Source of the DNA: a virus
IMG/VR virus record: IMGVR_UViG_3300010300_000002
Location: 1-43,415 of that record
DNA: 43,415 nucleotides
Direction: 5' to 3' (one strand)
Each line of letters opens with the position of its first letter. Positions within the stretch are counted from its first letter, which is position 1. This document shows positions 15,533-24,738 of the stretch, piece by piece. Under the pieces are notes generated by a model. It searched no databases, was not told where the DNA came from, and worked only from the letters and a program-made list of their open reading frames with translations. Made by a program: the position numbers and the translations under genes.

Positions 15533-18033
15533 AATAAGGCAGGGATTAATTTTGTGTTCTTGGAAACCCCATCCAGTTTTGTATTGCTATTCATAGCAGT
15601 GTCTAATTGTGGTGATATATATTGTACGAGTTCTCCAGTATCCTGAACCATTGGTTGGTCTCCTGCCTGTGCATAAAGAACACTTGTTCCATCGCTACGG
15701 AAAATTCTAGCACCACTGATTACTAGTGGAGTGCTTCCAGTGTTCTGAAGTTTTATATCTGCATTACTCACATTTATGCGATAGTTCATTGCATTGATTG
15801 CAGTGATCGCATTAAACCAATTCTCGATCCCAGTGGGTGTAGTGGATTGGTAGACCGCAAATGCATACAACTCTCTGGAGTCTGCTACCCCATCACCATC
15901 AGAGATATCTATCTGCACATTCGGATAGTCAGCAGTGAGTGTAGTGATAGTGCTTCCGTCTATACCATTGTCGTTGTAAACAGTGTCTGCTTGTTGGTCT
16001 GCAATGAATGAAATTCCTGCACTGGTTGCCACACCAAATGCCTCGTAGGGAAGAAATGCTTCTGCTCCTGCTTGGCAAGTCAGACGAATACGGACATTAT
16101 CTCCTGCCTCGATCTGCGAGGTAGTGTAAGTGCCACTGGTTGATGTTCCAGAGATTACTTGATTAACTACCTCTTGCGATTTTGTGACATTGTAAATCTG
16201 GAGAGTGCTTCCTGCTTGTATATTGGACACTGCATATTCCAGAACAATGTTTGTTCCATTAGCATCAGTATACCTACCTTGGACATTTGAATTAGTGAGT
16301 GTAATGACTCCAGTGGTTGTCAGATTTCCCACAAATGTAGATGCTTTAATCGTGATCGTTGAACCATCGAATGCAAATGCCGAAGAAGCACTTGAATCGA
16401 TAACCAAGTTATAAGAACCAAGGTCAATTTCATTTCCTGATCGAGCTACGATTGTAGCGGCTTCACCAGCGTAATTGTCAGTGAGATATGCTTTAGCTTT
16501 ATCGTAAAACTTTTCTGGACTCTCGATATCAGTGTAAGCATCCACTAAAGATTTATCTGACTCAGAAATTGTTAAGTCATCAAATAACACCCAGTTAATA
16601 CTTAGTTCACCTAGTCCTTTGAGTACTTGGGTTGAGGAGGACAATGAATGTCCATATGAACAAAACTTAAATGTGAAGTCATCAGCGTTTGTATTGGAGT
16701 CTGAACGACGGTCTACACGATAAAAGTTTCCGAAGTTTGATGTGTCCCAATCAGCGTAAATCGCGGCTCTCAAGTCGGAACTACTTAGCCGCCAACTCCC
16801 GTTGTGAAAATGTATTCCATATTCAGTCGCACCATCCGAATCTGTGGTTGTATATTCGTGAATCTGTACTCCTGTGAGTACCTCAAATTTTGCTACATTA
16901 CCATTCGCATCTGAAGTTTTATTGTAGACTTCGGGCGTACTGTAATCATAAACCATATCACCATTGGCATTTACTGTACCTCTCGTAATAGGCGAGTCAC
17001 CTGACGCTGTGTATCCGTTGGTTGTATCAAATGCTTTGCTTTTTACAAATGTCGCATTCTTGGCGTAAGTGGATGGATTGTCTTCAAGATATAGTTTCAA
17101 ACCTTCTATCGCTGTTCCACTCGCATCTTTAAAATTAAACGAGACTTCCTTCTTGATGGCAACCACTCCACGCTGACCTACTGATCCTCTAGTATCTCTC
17201 CACATCTTGACCACATCTGTACCTGTAGCGGAGTTTATGACTTCGTACTCTCGGTGAGACTGATTAGTCTGTCCGTCTGAACCAATGTCGTAGTCGTTAA
17301 TATTCTGAGAAACATCGAACTCACGGAGCGTGTGGTAAGTAATTACACCTTGGTTAATAACCTCACCAATAGACGAGTTTGCAAACTTAAAAGTAGCGTT
17401 GAAAGCTGGAAGCAAAACTGCAACTCCATCAAATGTACCGTCGAATGAACCATTGGCATTACCGAATGGATTACGCCACTCAAGTGAAGATGTAGTGCCT
17501 CTCCAAGTAGTTCCAATAACATCAAGATTCATTGACCCCGTACAAGGTCTACCTGTTAAAATCACACCGCCTCTACCAACAAAGCTAGAGTTACCGCCAC
17601 CACCGCCCATACAAGCGTCACTCGGATGCCAATTAGAAATCCTAGCACCCGTAAAGATTAATCCCGTGCTTTTTGAGTTAGTCGATGTACCTCTAGTTGA
17701 ATTAGTACGAGTAGTGCCATAATAATAAAACGCTGGATTTGCATTCGTTCCGCTAATATTCATGGCATTTGTTGCAGTTGAATTACTCAAACCTGCATTG
17801 GTATGATGCATGATTAATATCTCAGTATCAGGATCGTGATATAAAGTGCCATTTATTACTATTTTTGTATCAGCGGCTATCTCGTAAACATCAATATGGT
17901 TTTCGTTTATGTAATGAGTTACACCCGTCAGCCCCACTAAACCACTCAGATCATTCTCTGTAGTTCCAGCGACTACTGATAATACATTTCTATTACCCGA
18001 TGAATGGGAGGAAGCTGTGTAAGTCCAAGTCAT
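15529..18033 (-). CDS. Large tail fibre / adhesin-like protein
   Basis: The 834-aa protein is rich in Ser, Thr, Asn and Gly with few charged residues, typical of beta-structured receptor-binding proteins. The central part (about 60-330) looks like a beta-helix with repeated N/S/G turns. Later parts contain short beta-strand repeats (SGTSTSGTYTTSQIEAG). No lyase or hydrolase motif was recognised. It follows two small proteins that share an N-terminal anchor-like motif and probably forms the distal host-recognition element. Confidence 0.75.
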   Translation of the reverse strand: MTWTYTASSHSSGNRNVLSVVAGTTENDLSGLVGLTGVTHYINENHIDVYEIAADTKIVINGTLYHDPDTEILIMHHTNAGLSNSTATNAMNISGTNANPAFYYYGTTRTNSTRGTSTNSKSTGLIFTGARISNWHPSDACMGGGGGNSSFVGRGGVILTGRPCTGSMNLDVIGTTWRGTTSSLEWRNPFGNANGSFDGTFDGVAVLLPAFNATFKFANSSIGEVINQGVITYHTLREFDVSQNINDYDIGSDGQTNQSHREYEVINSATGTDVVKMWRDTRGSVGQRGVVAIKKEVSFNFKDASGTAIEGLKLYLEDNPSTYAKNATFVKSKAFDTTNGYTASGDSPITRGTVNANGDMVYDYSTPEVYNKTSDANGNVAKFEVLTGVQIHEYTTTDSDGATEYGIHFHNGSWRLSSSDLRAAIYADWDTSNFGNFYRVDRRSDSNTNADDFTFKFCSYGHSLSSSTQVLKGLGELSINWVLFDDLTISESDKSLVDAYTDIESPEKFYDKAKAYLTDNYAGEAATIVARSGNEIDLGSYNLVIDSSASSAFAFDGSTITIKASTFVGNLTTTGVITLTNSNVQGRYTDANGTNIVLEYAVSNIQAGSTLQIYNVTKSQEVVNQVISGTSTSGTYTTSQIEAGDNVRIRLTCQAGAEAFLPYEAFGVATSAGISFIADQQADTVYNDNGIDGSTITTLTADYPNVQIDISDGDGVADSRELYAFAVYQSTTPTGIENWFNAITAINAMNYRINVSNADIKLQNTGSTPLVISGARIFRSDGTSVLYAQAGDQPMVQDTGELVQYISPQLDTAMNSNTKLDGVSKNTKLIPALL

Positions 18034-18341
18034 TATGCGTAATCCTTTGTAATCGATTCTAAGTTTTCCTCAGAGTCATAAGTGAATGTCTGTGTTAACT
18101 CCGTAGCGTTTGAGCCATCGGTTACTAAAATCTGAGTCAATAATCCATTAGTGTAGGTAAACACTTTTGTCTGCAAAAGGTTGGACTTACTAGATGTAGA
18201 CCAAGTTGTAATCTGACTTACGACTCCATTCGTATAAGTAGTCTCAGAATAACTATCAGATGACTCTAGGGCAGAAACGCGACCAGACAGGGAACTTATT
18301 TCAGTCCCTACCTTGGCCCCGATCTGTCCAAGAATCGACAT
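18033..18341 (-). CDS. Small fibre-associated protein
   Basis: This 102-aa protein has an N-terminal helix (ILGQIGAKVGTEISSLSGRV) related to that of the next upstream gene, followed by beta-rich YTNGLLTQI-like repeats similar to YD-type strands. Its Ser/Thr composition matches the neighbouring fibres. It is probably a short fibre or adaptor. It overlaps the 834-aa fibre gene by one to four bases. Confidence 0.65.
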   Translation of the reverse strand: MSILGQIGAKVGTEISSLSGRVSALESSDSYSETTYTNGVVSQITTWSTSSKSNLLQTKVFTYTNGLLTQILVTDGSNATELTQTFTYDSEENLESITKDYA

Positions 18342-18988
18342 TATAGATTCGCTAAGAACTCAGTCTCAAAACTGGCATAGTCACCAAGCTCAACATTGTT
18401 GACCAGTAAGCCAGCACCTGAGCTAACTTTTACAGTCTTACCTGATGCAGTTGCGTCAACAGATCCAGTCAGGTCACCAGTAACATTTCCAGTCAGGTTA
18501 GCCTCGATTGTTCCTGCCGTAAGATTTGCGTCACCTGTACCTAAGAGAAGTTTAAATTTGGATACCGCATCGTCCCAAGTCAGAGATGCTTTGTCGGAAC
18601 TAGATCCACGATTGATATTAATACCAGAAGTCTGTGCTGTTTCTGTACCATCCTCGGCTTTATTAAGCTCAAGAAAGTTATCAGACACTTCAACTGTCTG
18701 TGTATTAACCACAGTCATTTGACCAGAAACTTTTAGCTCACCAAGTTCTGCTCTTGTTCCTTTAATTAAGCTAAAAACAGATGTACCATCCGCATAGTTT
18801 GCGAGTGAAACTTTATCTGCTTTCGTGCTATCAAGTGATGCAATGTCAGACGCATTAGTGGATACATTTGTATTTGTATTTCCTAAGCTTACTTTAGTTG
18901 CGTAATTTGTGCTAAGATCAGTGCTTAAAGTATTGATCTGCGATCCTACTTTTTCACCAATCTTTCCCAGTATATCAGTTGCTGCCAT
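18341..18988 (-). CDS. Tail fibre segment protein
   Basis: The 215-aa protein begins with a heptad-rich helix (ILGKIGEKVGSQINTLST) followed by repeating N/T/S-rich coil, then a segment (QTVEVSDNFLELNK) typical of phage tail fibre shafts, and beta repeats (LTGNVTGDLTGSV). It is likely a trimeric fibre. Its N-terminal motif recurs in the following gene, suggesting a shared attachment point on the tail. Confidence 0.7.
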   Translation of the reverse strand: MAATDILGKIGEKVGSQINTLSTDLSTNYATKVSLGNTNTNVSTNASDIASLDSTKADKVSLANYADGTSVFSLIKGTRAELGELKVSGQMTVVNTQTVEVSDNFLELNKAEDGTETAQTSGININRGSSSDKASLTWDDAVSKFKLLLGTGDANLTAGTIEANLTGNVTGDLTGSVDATASGKTVKVSSGAGLLVNNVELGDYASFETEFLANL

Positions 18989-19000
18989 TTATTTTTTCTC

Positions 19001-19255
19001 CTATATTAATGTTGTGTTCAGACCTAACTCAAATGTTACTTCATCCCCATATTCAGTTCGTATAATGTCCAACCCTGCATCATCGATGTAAGGCAGGTCA
19101 TTCCACGAAAGAAAACCATCTCCTACTTTCATACGATTGTATCCACTACCAGACTGGTCAATTTCAACTCCCACCTCACCTTGACGCAAGGCTGGGTTGT
19201 TGGTTTGCCAGTTACTAGCAAAATCTCTCCGTAAAACAATCCTGCGATATGCCAT
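19001..19255 (-). CDS. Tail fibre N-terminal domain-like protein
   Basis: The 84-aa protein resembles a recurrent phage tail-fibre repeat: RRDFASNWQTNNPALRQGE followed by VGVEID and KVGDGFLSWNDLPY (compare the usual W..NP.L..GE.G.E.D....K.GDG...WN.LPY). The family is found at the N-termini of fibres and in adhesins. Here it stands alone, overlapping the gene before it by a base, and likely assembles with the other fibre proteins. Confidence 0.75.
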   Translation of the reverse strand: MAYRRIVLRRDFASNWQTNNPALRQGEVGVEIDQSGSGYNRMKVGDGFLSWNDLPYIDDAGLDIIRTEYGDEVTFELGLNTTLI

Positions 19256-19635
19256 TACGCAAAACCTCCATCTAAATCGAATGCTTGCACATAAACAGTG
19301 TCAGAAAATCCAGCATCTATAGTAGCATCAAAAAATTCTGTTTCTGTTCGTGCCACCCATTTTTCTTGAGTGAGATCGTATTGTAAAATTGATAAATCTT
19401 GTGGATTGGCATCATCCACATCATCCAGTTGCCTCAGAAATGTCCGTATGCTCGGACTGGTAATAGTTCCAGTAACTGTAAGATCATTGGTAATCTGCAC
19501 AGTGTCCATCGTGACATTACCGACTAGATCTGTTGGAACCGTTACCTCTGGGAGTACATTCCTGCGAAGTAGCTCAGGATTAAACTCAATCCCAACTGGA
19601 GCATTATCTAGAGTAACTGTTGCCTTATTAGCCAT
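19255..19635 (-). CDS. Putative tail fibre component
   Basis: The 126-aa protein contains a VTMDTVQITNDLTVTGTIT beta-repeat of the kind found in fibre shafts and a FLRQLDDVDD segment that recurs in phage tail fibres. Its stop overlaps the next start. It probably forms part of the fibre stack with the 84-aa and 215-aa products. Confidence 0.65.
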   Translation of the reverse strand: MANKATVTLDNAPVGIEFNPELLRRNVLPEVTVPTDLVGNVTMDTVQITNDLTVTGTITSPSIRTFLRQLDDVDDANPQDLSILQYDLTQEKWVARTETEFFDATIDAGFSDTVYVQAFDLDGGFA

Positions 19636-21155
19636 TACTCAAAATCCCCCACTGTATTGCTGGTGTAGGATGCCTCTAGATGCACACTCTTATACTTAGC
19701 TGGTTGATACTCAGAGGTGACTTCTATGGATGAACTGTATCCACGCTTCCGTAGATTGAACCTAGCTATTGCATCACCTGATGCGGAAAAAGTTTCGTCT
19801 TTCACTGTAGTCGATTCATCTGGGTCTACAGTGTTTGCATCAACCTTCAGCTTGGTCCCATTAGAGACCGTGTAAGAAATGGACCCAGATTTAAAATTCT
19901 TAATTCCTCTACTTCCCAGTAAATAATTTCTGGTCTTAAATTTAGTCACAAAATTATATGTATCATCTTGCTGACTATCACTGTCTTCATATTTGTACAG
20001 TGCTTGGTTAGTCAGTAGATACATGTCATCACCCCAGCTTTCGATATCTATGATCCACTGCCCAGAGTTACTAAATGTATCTAGGGATATAAATGTACTT
20101 AGCAAAGAATCGTAGACTAAGATAGCATTGGGTTGGACAGCACCATCAATCGGAATTGCAAAATAAACTTTATTCTTGTGGTAGTGTACCACACACTTGT
20201 CCAGAGCATTAGAATTAATTCTATTTATCACTGGAGTCACGGGCTTGCTCAATGGCTCCTGATCTAAAGTCACTTTACTAATTGCTAAACCAAGACCTTT
20301 TGCAGGATCGGATGAAGGAACTAAAACCTGTATGTTACCTTCATTGCTAATAAAATAAATGTACGATCCATTCTGGACATATGCTTTACTCCCAGCTACT
20401 CCGTACTGTCTAGTGATCTCAAAGTTAGTAGAACTATCTCCCAAAAAGTGCGTACCATTTATGATATGAATACTTTTATTATTTAGGATAAGTGCTTGGT
20501 TTTCTGCATAGGGAATTACCGCTAAGGTTTTGTCATTAGTCCCCTTGTTACAGAAGTAAGTGTTTAAATTATCAAATTGGTTTGGCTCAAAAGTATCACT
20601 GAATGCAACAGTAGTGCTGGAATCGTCAGCTTTAGGAACGACTAGACGATTAGACATGTAATTACCGAATCCTGCATTTGGACAAACAAAGTCTACTGAA
20701 TTATCAGCAGGCACACTACTAAACTCCACAGTGTCCTCTCCTGTTACACCTGACCACTCCCTTGGTCTTCTTCCTTCTGCAAACAAAAATAACTTCTCAA
20801 ATGCCTGCACAGGTATTACTTGCTCACCGACATCGTAGATCAGGCCAGCCCCATAATTTGAGATCAATTGACCTGTGCTGTTGTACAGACTGTATCTGTT
20901 GATAACAATCAATTCCTCATTACCATCTGGGTCAGAAAATAGTTTGAGGGCATGTCCACGATTGGTATCGTATACCTTTGTCATTCCTTTCCTTGAAAAA
21001 ATAACTCCTCCATCAATTCTGATGTTTTCTGCTAGTTGCAACATACCTGCTCCTAGCAAGGTGGGACTGGTGTACATATCCAGCCCATTAAAGCTCAGAT
21101 CACCATCCTCTACATAAGGATCATCTAGCTGACCAAATGACCTATACCTTGCCAT
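19635..21155 (-). CDS. Tail protein, probable beta-propeller-like tube or hub
   Basis: The 506-aa protein starts MARYRSFGQLDDPYVEDGD and contains many short beta repeats with aromatic and glycine turns (YVQNGSYIYFISNEGNIQVL, YDSLLSTFISLD). The organisation suits the nozzle or tail-tube B proteins of podophages, which pair with a neck protein. It lies between the lysis-like genes and the fibres. The assignment rests on size, fold-like repetition and position. Confidence 0.6.
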   Translation of the reverse strand: MARYRSFGQLDDPYVEDGDLSFNGLDMYTSPTLLGAGMLQLAENIRIDGGVIFSRKGMTKVYDTNRGHALKLFSDPDGNEELIVINRYSLYNSTGQLISNYGAGLIYDVGEQVIPVQAFEKLFLFAEGRRPREWSGVTGEDTVEFSSVPADNSVDFVCPNAGFGNYMSNRLVVPKADDSSTTVAFSDTFEPNQFDNLNTYFCNKGTNDKTLAVIPYAENQALILNNKSIHIINGTHFLGDSSTNFEITRQYGVAGSKAYVQNGSYIYFISNEGNIQVLVPSSDPAKGLGLAISKVTLDQEPLSKPVTPVINRINSNALDKCVVHYHKNKVYFAIPIDGAVQPNAILVYDSLLSTFISLDTFSNSGQWIIDIESWGDDMYLLTNQALYKYEDSDSQQDDTYNFVTKFKTRNYLLGSRGIKNFKSGSISYTVSNGTKLKVDANTVDPDESTTVKDETFSASGDAIARFNLRKRGYSSSIEVTSEYQPAKYKSVHLEASYTSNTVGDFE

Positions 21156-21369
21156 GCCGACCCTCCAGCAGCCTGTCTAATTTTGACTCAATATTATCTA
21201 GTCTCTTGAATAAACTTTCATTCTCAGCAGTGTTGCGAGCCATGTCTACTTCAAGCTTGTTAATTCTTTTATCGTGCTGGGTTAACGAATTGAATGCACC
21301 CTTTAAGATAAACCCACCCATTGCGATGAGTAAACCAGAGATCAATTGGAATATAAAATTAATGTCCAT
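21142..21369 (-). CDS. Small membrane protein with coiled coil, holin or haemolysin XhlA-like
   Basis: The 75-aa protein has one N-terminal transmembrane helix (residues 4-27, FIFQLISGLLIAMGGFILKG) followed by a heptad coiled coil (about 35-70, ending LDNIESKLDRLLEGR). This layout is known from XhlA-type proteins in phage lysis cassettes. It lies in a run of three small membrane proteins. Topology supports a lysis role, but no functional motif exists. Confidence 0.6.
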   Translation of the reverse strand: MDINFIFQLISGLLIAMGGFILKGAFNSLTQHDKRINKLEVDMARNTAENESLFKRLDNIESKLDRLLEGRHGKV

Positions 21370-21372
21370 TAT

Positions 21373-21837
21373 TTATCGTCTTGGACTGGGGCCAAAATAG
21401 AATCCCAAAATGCATGGAAGGATAGTGAGGTTTCCCATAAGGGAGATGTGGCCAGAAGTGATTTGGATTGGTTCTTGGGGAGATTGCCAACTGAGGAGTC
21501 CAAAAAGGATTTCTGTTCTACCTTCTCCTGTTGCGTTTGAGAGTACGACCAATTCTGCACTGGGAAAGATCGTGCACAGGATAATTGAAAAACACAAAGA
21601 ACTGACACCAATACATGCAAGTAACTTACGCACACGATTAGTAGATTCTGAAGAACCGCTTTTAGCGAGGCACTCTTGCAGTCTAACGAAATTATCATTC
21701 GCACGACTTTCTCTCGCAAGCTCAAGGTCATGCTTCTGCTTCCTAGCTTCAAAAACCATCCCAAACACACCTTTGAGAATAGCACCCATTGCAGTCGAGC
21801 CTCCACCAGTAAGAAACATGACCAGTATCTCACCCAT
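21373..21837 (-). CDS. Putative holin-like membrane protein
   Basis: The 154-aa protein has a glycine-rich hydrophobic N-terminus (residues 3-28), a charged basic/acidic helix (EARKQKHDLELARESR), a strong membrane segment at about 72-92, and a third near 133-148. This pattern is typical of phage lysis-region membrane proteins in aquatic podophages. It lies between two other small membrane proteins. No endolysin gene is next to it. Confidence 0.6.
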   Translation of the reverse strand: MGEILVMFLTGGGSTAMGAILKGVFGMVFEARKQKHDLELARESRANDNFVRLQECLAKSGSSESTNRVRKLLACIGVSSLCFSIILCTIFPSAELVVLSNATGEGRTEILFGLLSWQSPQEPIQITSGHISLMGNLTILPCILGFYFGPSPRR

Positions 21838-21838
21838 T

Positions 21839-22159
21839 TCACTCGGACCCTCCGTAACGCAATTTCTCTAGCAACTGGTCATGCTTACCTGCTTGCTTCT
21901 CCAGAAATGCTAGTCGCATATTCTGCTCCGCATCGTCTGGTAATGCACCCAACTCACCTCTAGGCCATTTGATTCTAAACTCGCTATTAAGCTCAACTTC
22001 ATGCTGAAGGCGAAGGATCTCCATCTCCAGAGTATTGATGCGAGCGAAAATCATTGCTCCAGAATACACACAAAACACCACACCTCCAATTAGCTTCAAG
22101 GCAAAGCCAGTATTGGTTTTCAAGCTTGAGTTCTCTGATATTCCTTCGGACATAAGCAA
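21839..22159 (-). CDS. Small membrane protein with coiled coil (lysis region)
   Basis: A single transmembrane helix lies at residues 20-40, followed by heptads and a conserved-looking segment EFRIKWPRGELGALPDDAEQ. Two starts are possible. The TTG at 22157-22159 has AGGAGG eight bases upstream; the ATG at 22151-22153 (104 aa) has a long spacer. It may be a spanin-like or holin-accessory protein; the exact role is unknown. Confidence 0.6.
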   Translation of the reverse strand: MLMSEGISENSSLKTNTGFALKLIGGVVFCVYSGAMIFARINTLEMEILRLQHEVELNSEFRIKWPRGELGALPDDAEQNMRLAFLEKQAGKHDQLLEKLRYGGSE

Positions 22160-22224
22160 ACAACCACCCTCCTAGCTGACTTGGCTAAGAGGATGGAAAT
22201 TCATAACAAACCAAAATAATTCGA

Positions 22225-22632
22225 TTAGTCTATTTGGATTGTAAAGCCACTAGGTGGAACCTTAAAGATGTCTCCAGTGCCAATCTCGACTGGGGATGTA
22301 AGTTGTCCGTAGATCAACATGTTTCCACCAGATGCTGCATCATAGAGTGCAATATGGGTAATTGATCCCCATGCGTTTTCTGCATCGCTCCAACGAAACT
22401 CATCGTCATTAGTAGCTGACCCTGCGGTTCCGATAACGAAAGAACCTTGTGATGGATCTCCTACCCTGACTCGCGCATATCCTTGCCCAGAACATTCAAC
22501 ACCACCAGTGTTGTCAGTTGGTGCAGAGGTGAGTAAGCCAATGTATGGTTTACCACTAGATAATTCTATCTGTGTTCCATTGATAAGCCCTTCTAGGACT
22601 TTATTTTCTGTGTAATCTGTAGCTTGTGCCAT
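22225..22632 (-). CDS. Tail-associated beta-rich protein
   Basis: The 135-aa protein matches a recurrent phage tail pattern: IGLLTSAPTDNTGG, then GYARVRV, then WGSITHIALYDAASGGNMLIYG and a C-terminal strand. Proteins of this type occur near tail fibres as small accessory or baseplate-like components. It lies 28 bp after the S74 fibre gene. Confidence 0.65.
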   Translation of the reverse strand: MAQATDYTENKVLEGLINGTQIELSSGKPYIGLLTSAPTDNTGGVECSGQGYARVRVGDPSQGSFVIGTAGSATNDDEFRWSDAENAWGSITHIALYDAASGGNMLIYGQLTSPVEIGTGDIFKVPPSGFTIQID

Positions 22633-22659
22633 TTAATTATCCTCCTTGGTTTGTTAAAA

Positions 22660-24738
22660 TTATAATTCTTCTGCTCTTGAATTACTTACTTCTGTAAGTG
22701 ACTCCCCTGAAATACTTGCCCCTAATGAAACTGATTCTTCTACAGGTGCTTCCTCGGCTACTGGTTCTTCTGAAGCCTCTTCCACGGCAGGTTCTTCTGC
22801 CTTGTCAGGTTCGGGGCTGCCACCTTCTAGCGCTACAATTCTAGACTTCAAGTCTTCGATTATTTGTTGTTGCTCTTGGATGGCCTTTACTAGAGTAAGA
22901 GTAATTTTAGATTCAGTTGGAATCGTTTTTAAATCTTCTTCCCCTTCACCAATGCAATGCTCCCAGCCTTTCATTTTTTGCCTAGATACCAACTCTGGAT
23001 AAACTTCTTCAAGCTCGTCAGCAATAAGACCAATATCAACAGAAGTCATTGGTTCTGTTGAATTCCAATCCCAACTTCTCAATTTTAAAGCTTTAATTGA
23101 ATCAATGCCCTTGATTGAGGTATCATTGATATTTTTTTTGATCCTGCGATCAGATCCGCTAAAAAATGCAACGGTTGTATTACTAGTATTTTGTATACCA
23201 CCTATAATAGTGGAACCGTTACCATTATAAAACTCTATCCATTTATTATTTCCAGCTGTACCTGAGTTAGCCATGCCTGCTTGAATTTTTATTCCCTTAT
23301 AGCCGGGATGACCTGGATCTGTATAGGTTGAAATAAATTGAGCGACATAAGTAGTATCTCTACCACGAACATCTAAATTCGCATCAGCACTAGGATTCGG
23401 AGTACCAATCCCTACCTTGCCTGCGGAGGTGATGCGCATTGCTTCATTACCTTGTGTAAATATAGCAAGCCCAACTTTATCAGTATAGTCAGTTGCTCCA
23501 GTCACATCAGTTCTGCCGTCAATAAATGCAGAATTGGAAATACTAGAAGATCCATTTTGAAATTTCAAGCCTGCCAATCCCTGATCGGCTGTTGTAATTG
23601 TGCTTCCTGAGTTTAGCTCCAACTTAGCACTAGGACTCGTAGTACCAATACCTACCTCGCCTGCCTGCGTGATAACCATTCTTGCCTGATTAGCATTATC
23701 GTCAGCAAAGAAACCTAATTTTCCACCACCTCCAATATTCCAACCACCAGCAGATGTGTGAATGCCCCACTTTCCTCCGTCCGTGGAACTATTTTGCAAT
23801 ACAAGCTGCCCAGTTGCCGAGCTTGCGACCGAAGATTGACCATCAACTATGTTCAACCTAGCACTAGGACTCGTAGTACCAATTCCGACATGGCCATTGT
23901 GAGTTATCGCCAACGCATCAACAGCGGTACTATTATCATAAGATCTAAATAATAAACCCCCATCATTACTTGATTCGTCACCGTTTGCATCAACTCCCGA
24001 AGTATGGACTATTTCAGCCCTTGTGCCTTGATTTTGAGTCGTTCCTCCTGAGAAAGTTATGTCACCTTTGATATGCAACTCTGATTCAGGACTCGTAGTG
24101 CCAATACCGACATTGCCTCCGTTAAAATATGAATCACCGCTAGTGTCTAGGACTACTTTCTGGTCACCCTCGTCCATCATGCTGAGGTAAGCCGTGTCTA
24201 GCTCTGTACTGCTTCGCCTTCCTAAGGAAAATAAATTATAATCATCACTTCCGATGAACATTCTTTTATTATCACCTTTAATGTGCAATGCCTCGTCAGG
24301 ACTCGTAGTTCCAATACCTACCTTGCCTGAAGGGTCGATTTGCATTACTACTCTTTCACCATCACTACCTTTTTGCTTGATTGAAAAAGTCGATTGCGGA
24401 TCTGCTAATACATTTGTATCTCGCGTGACGGTAATGCTTCTATATCCCATTTCAAGATTTTGACCCGCATCGTCCGCACCTCTGTATATCTTCAATCTGT
24501 CATCAGTCGATCCAGCGGAAGTCGGTGACCCAAGAGTTAAATCGTGACTAGGACTCGTAGTTCCAATACCTACCTTACCCATCACTGAAGCTTCCGTGTC
24601 ACTAAGATACAATGCACTACCCGTGCCCTCCCCATCAAAGACTCTAGACAAATCTGAAGTAACTCCAGTGTTGCCATTGTTCATGTGCAACAAGTCTTTA
24701 TATGTTTCCTTTATTTCCTGTCCTGTTAAATCACTCAT
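22660..24738 (-). CDS. Tail fibre with C-terminal S74 intramolecular chaperone
   Basis: The 692-aa fibre carries six copies of a VGIGTxxP shaft repeat (five VGIGTTSP, one VGIGTPNP), then a peptidase S74 self-cleaving chaperone domain from about residue 527: SGSDRRIKKN with S529 and K534 as the likely catalytic dyad, then WDWNSTEPMTSVDIGLIADEL. S74 domains trimerise the fibre and then cut themselves off. A coiled coil (EQQQIIEDLKSRIVALEG) and an unusually long acidic tail (EEP/VEE repeats) follow. Its start overlaps the upstream stop. It likely recognises the host surface. Confidence 0.88.
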   Translation of the reverse strand: MSDLTGQEIKETYKDLLHMNNGNTGVTSDLSRVFDGEGTGSALYLSDTEASVMGKVGIGTTSPSHDLTLGSPTSAGSTDDRLKIYRGADDAGQNLEMGYRSITVTRDTNVLADPQSTFSIKQKGSDGERVVMQIDPSGKVGIGTTSPDEALHIKGDNKRMFIGSDDYNLFSLGRRSSTELDTAYLSMMDEGDQKVVLDTSGDSYFNGGNVGIGTTSPESELHIKGDITFSGGTTQNQGTRAEIVHTSGVDANGDESSNDGGLLFRSYDNSTAVDALAITHNGHVGIGTTSPSARLNIVDGQSSVASSATGQLVLQNSSTDGGKWGIHTSAGGWNIGGGGKLGFFADDNANQARMVITQAGEVGIGTTSPSAKLELNSGSTITTADQGLAGLKFQNGSSSISNSAFIDGRTDVTGATDYTDKVGLAIFTQGNEAMRITSAGKVGIGTPNPSADANLDVRGRDTTYVAQFISTYTDPGHPGYKGIKIQAGMANSGTAGNNKWIEFYNGNGSTIIGGIQNTSNTTVAFFSGSDRRIKKNINDTSIKGIDSIKALKLRSWDWNSTEPMTSVDIGLIADELEEVYPELVSRQKMKGWEHCIGEGEEDLKTIPTESKITLTLVKAIQEQQQIIEDLKSRIVALEGGSPEPDKAEEPAVEEASEEPVAEEAPVEESVSLGASISGESLTEVSNSRAEEL

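Noticed and set aside
21369-21842. Alternative minus-strand frame of 157 codons over the holin-like gene, and a plus-strand frame (21410-21871)
   Set aside because: The frame of the 154-aa membrane protein has a better start and composition. The others have unnatural runs and no coupling.
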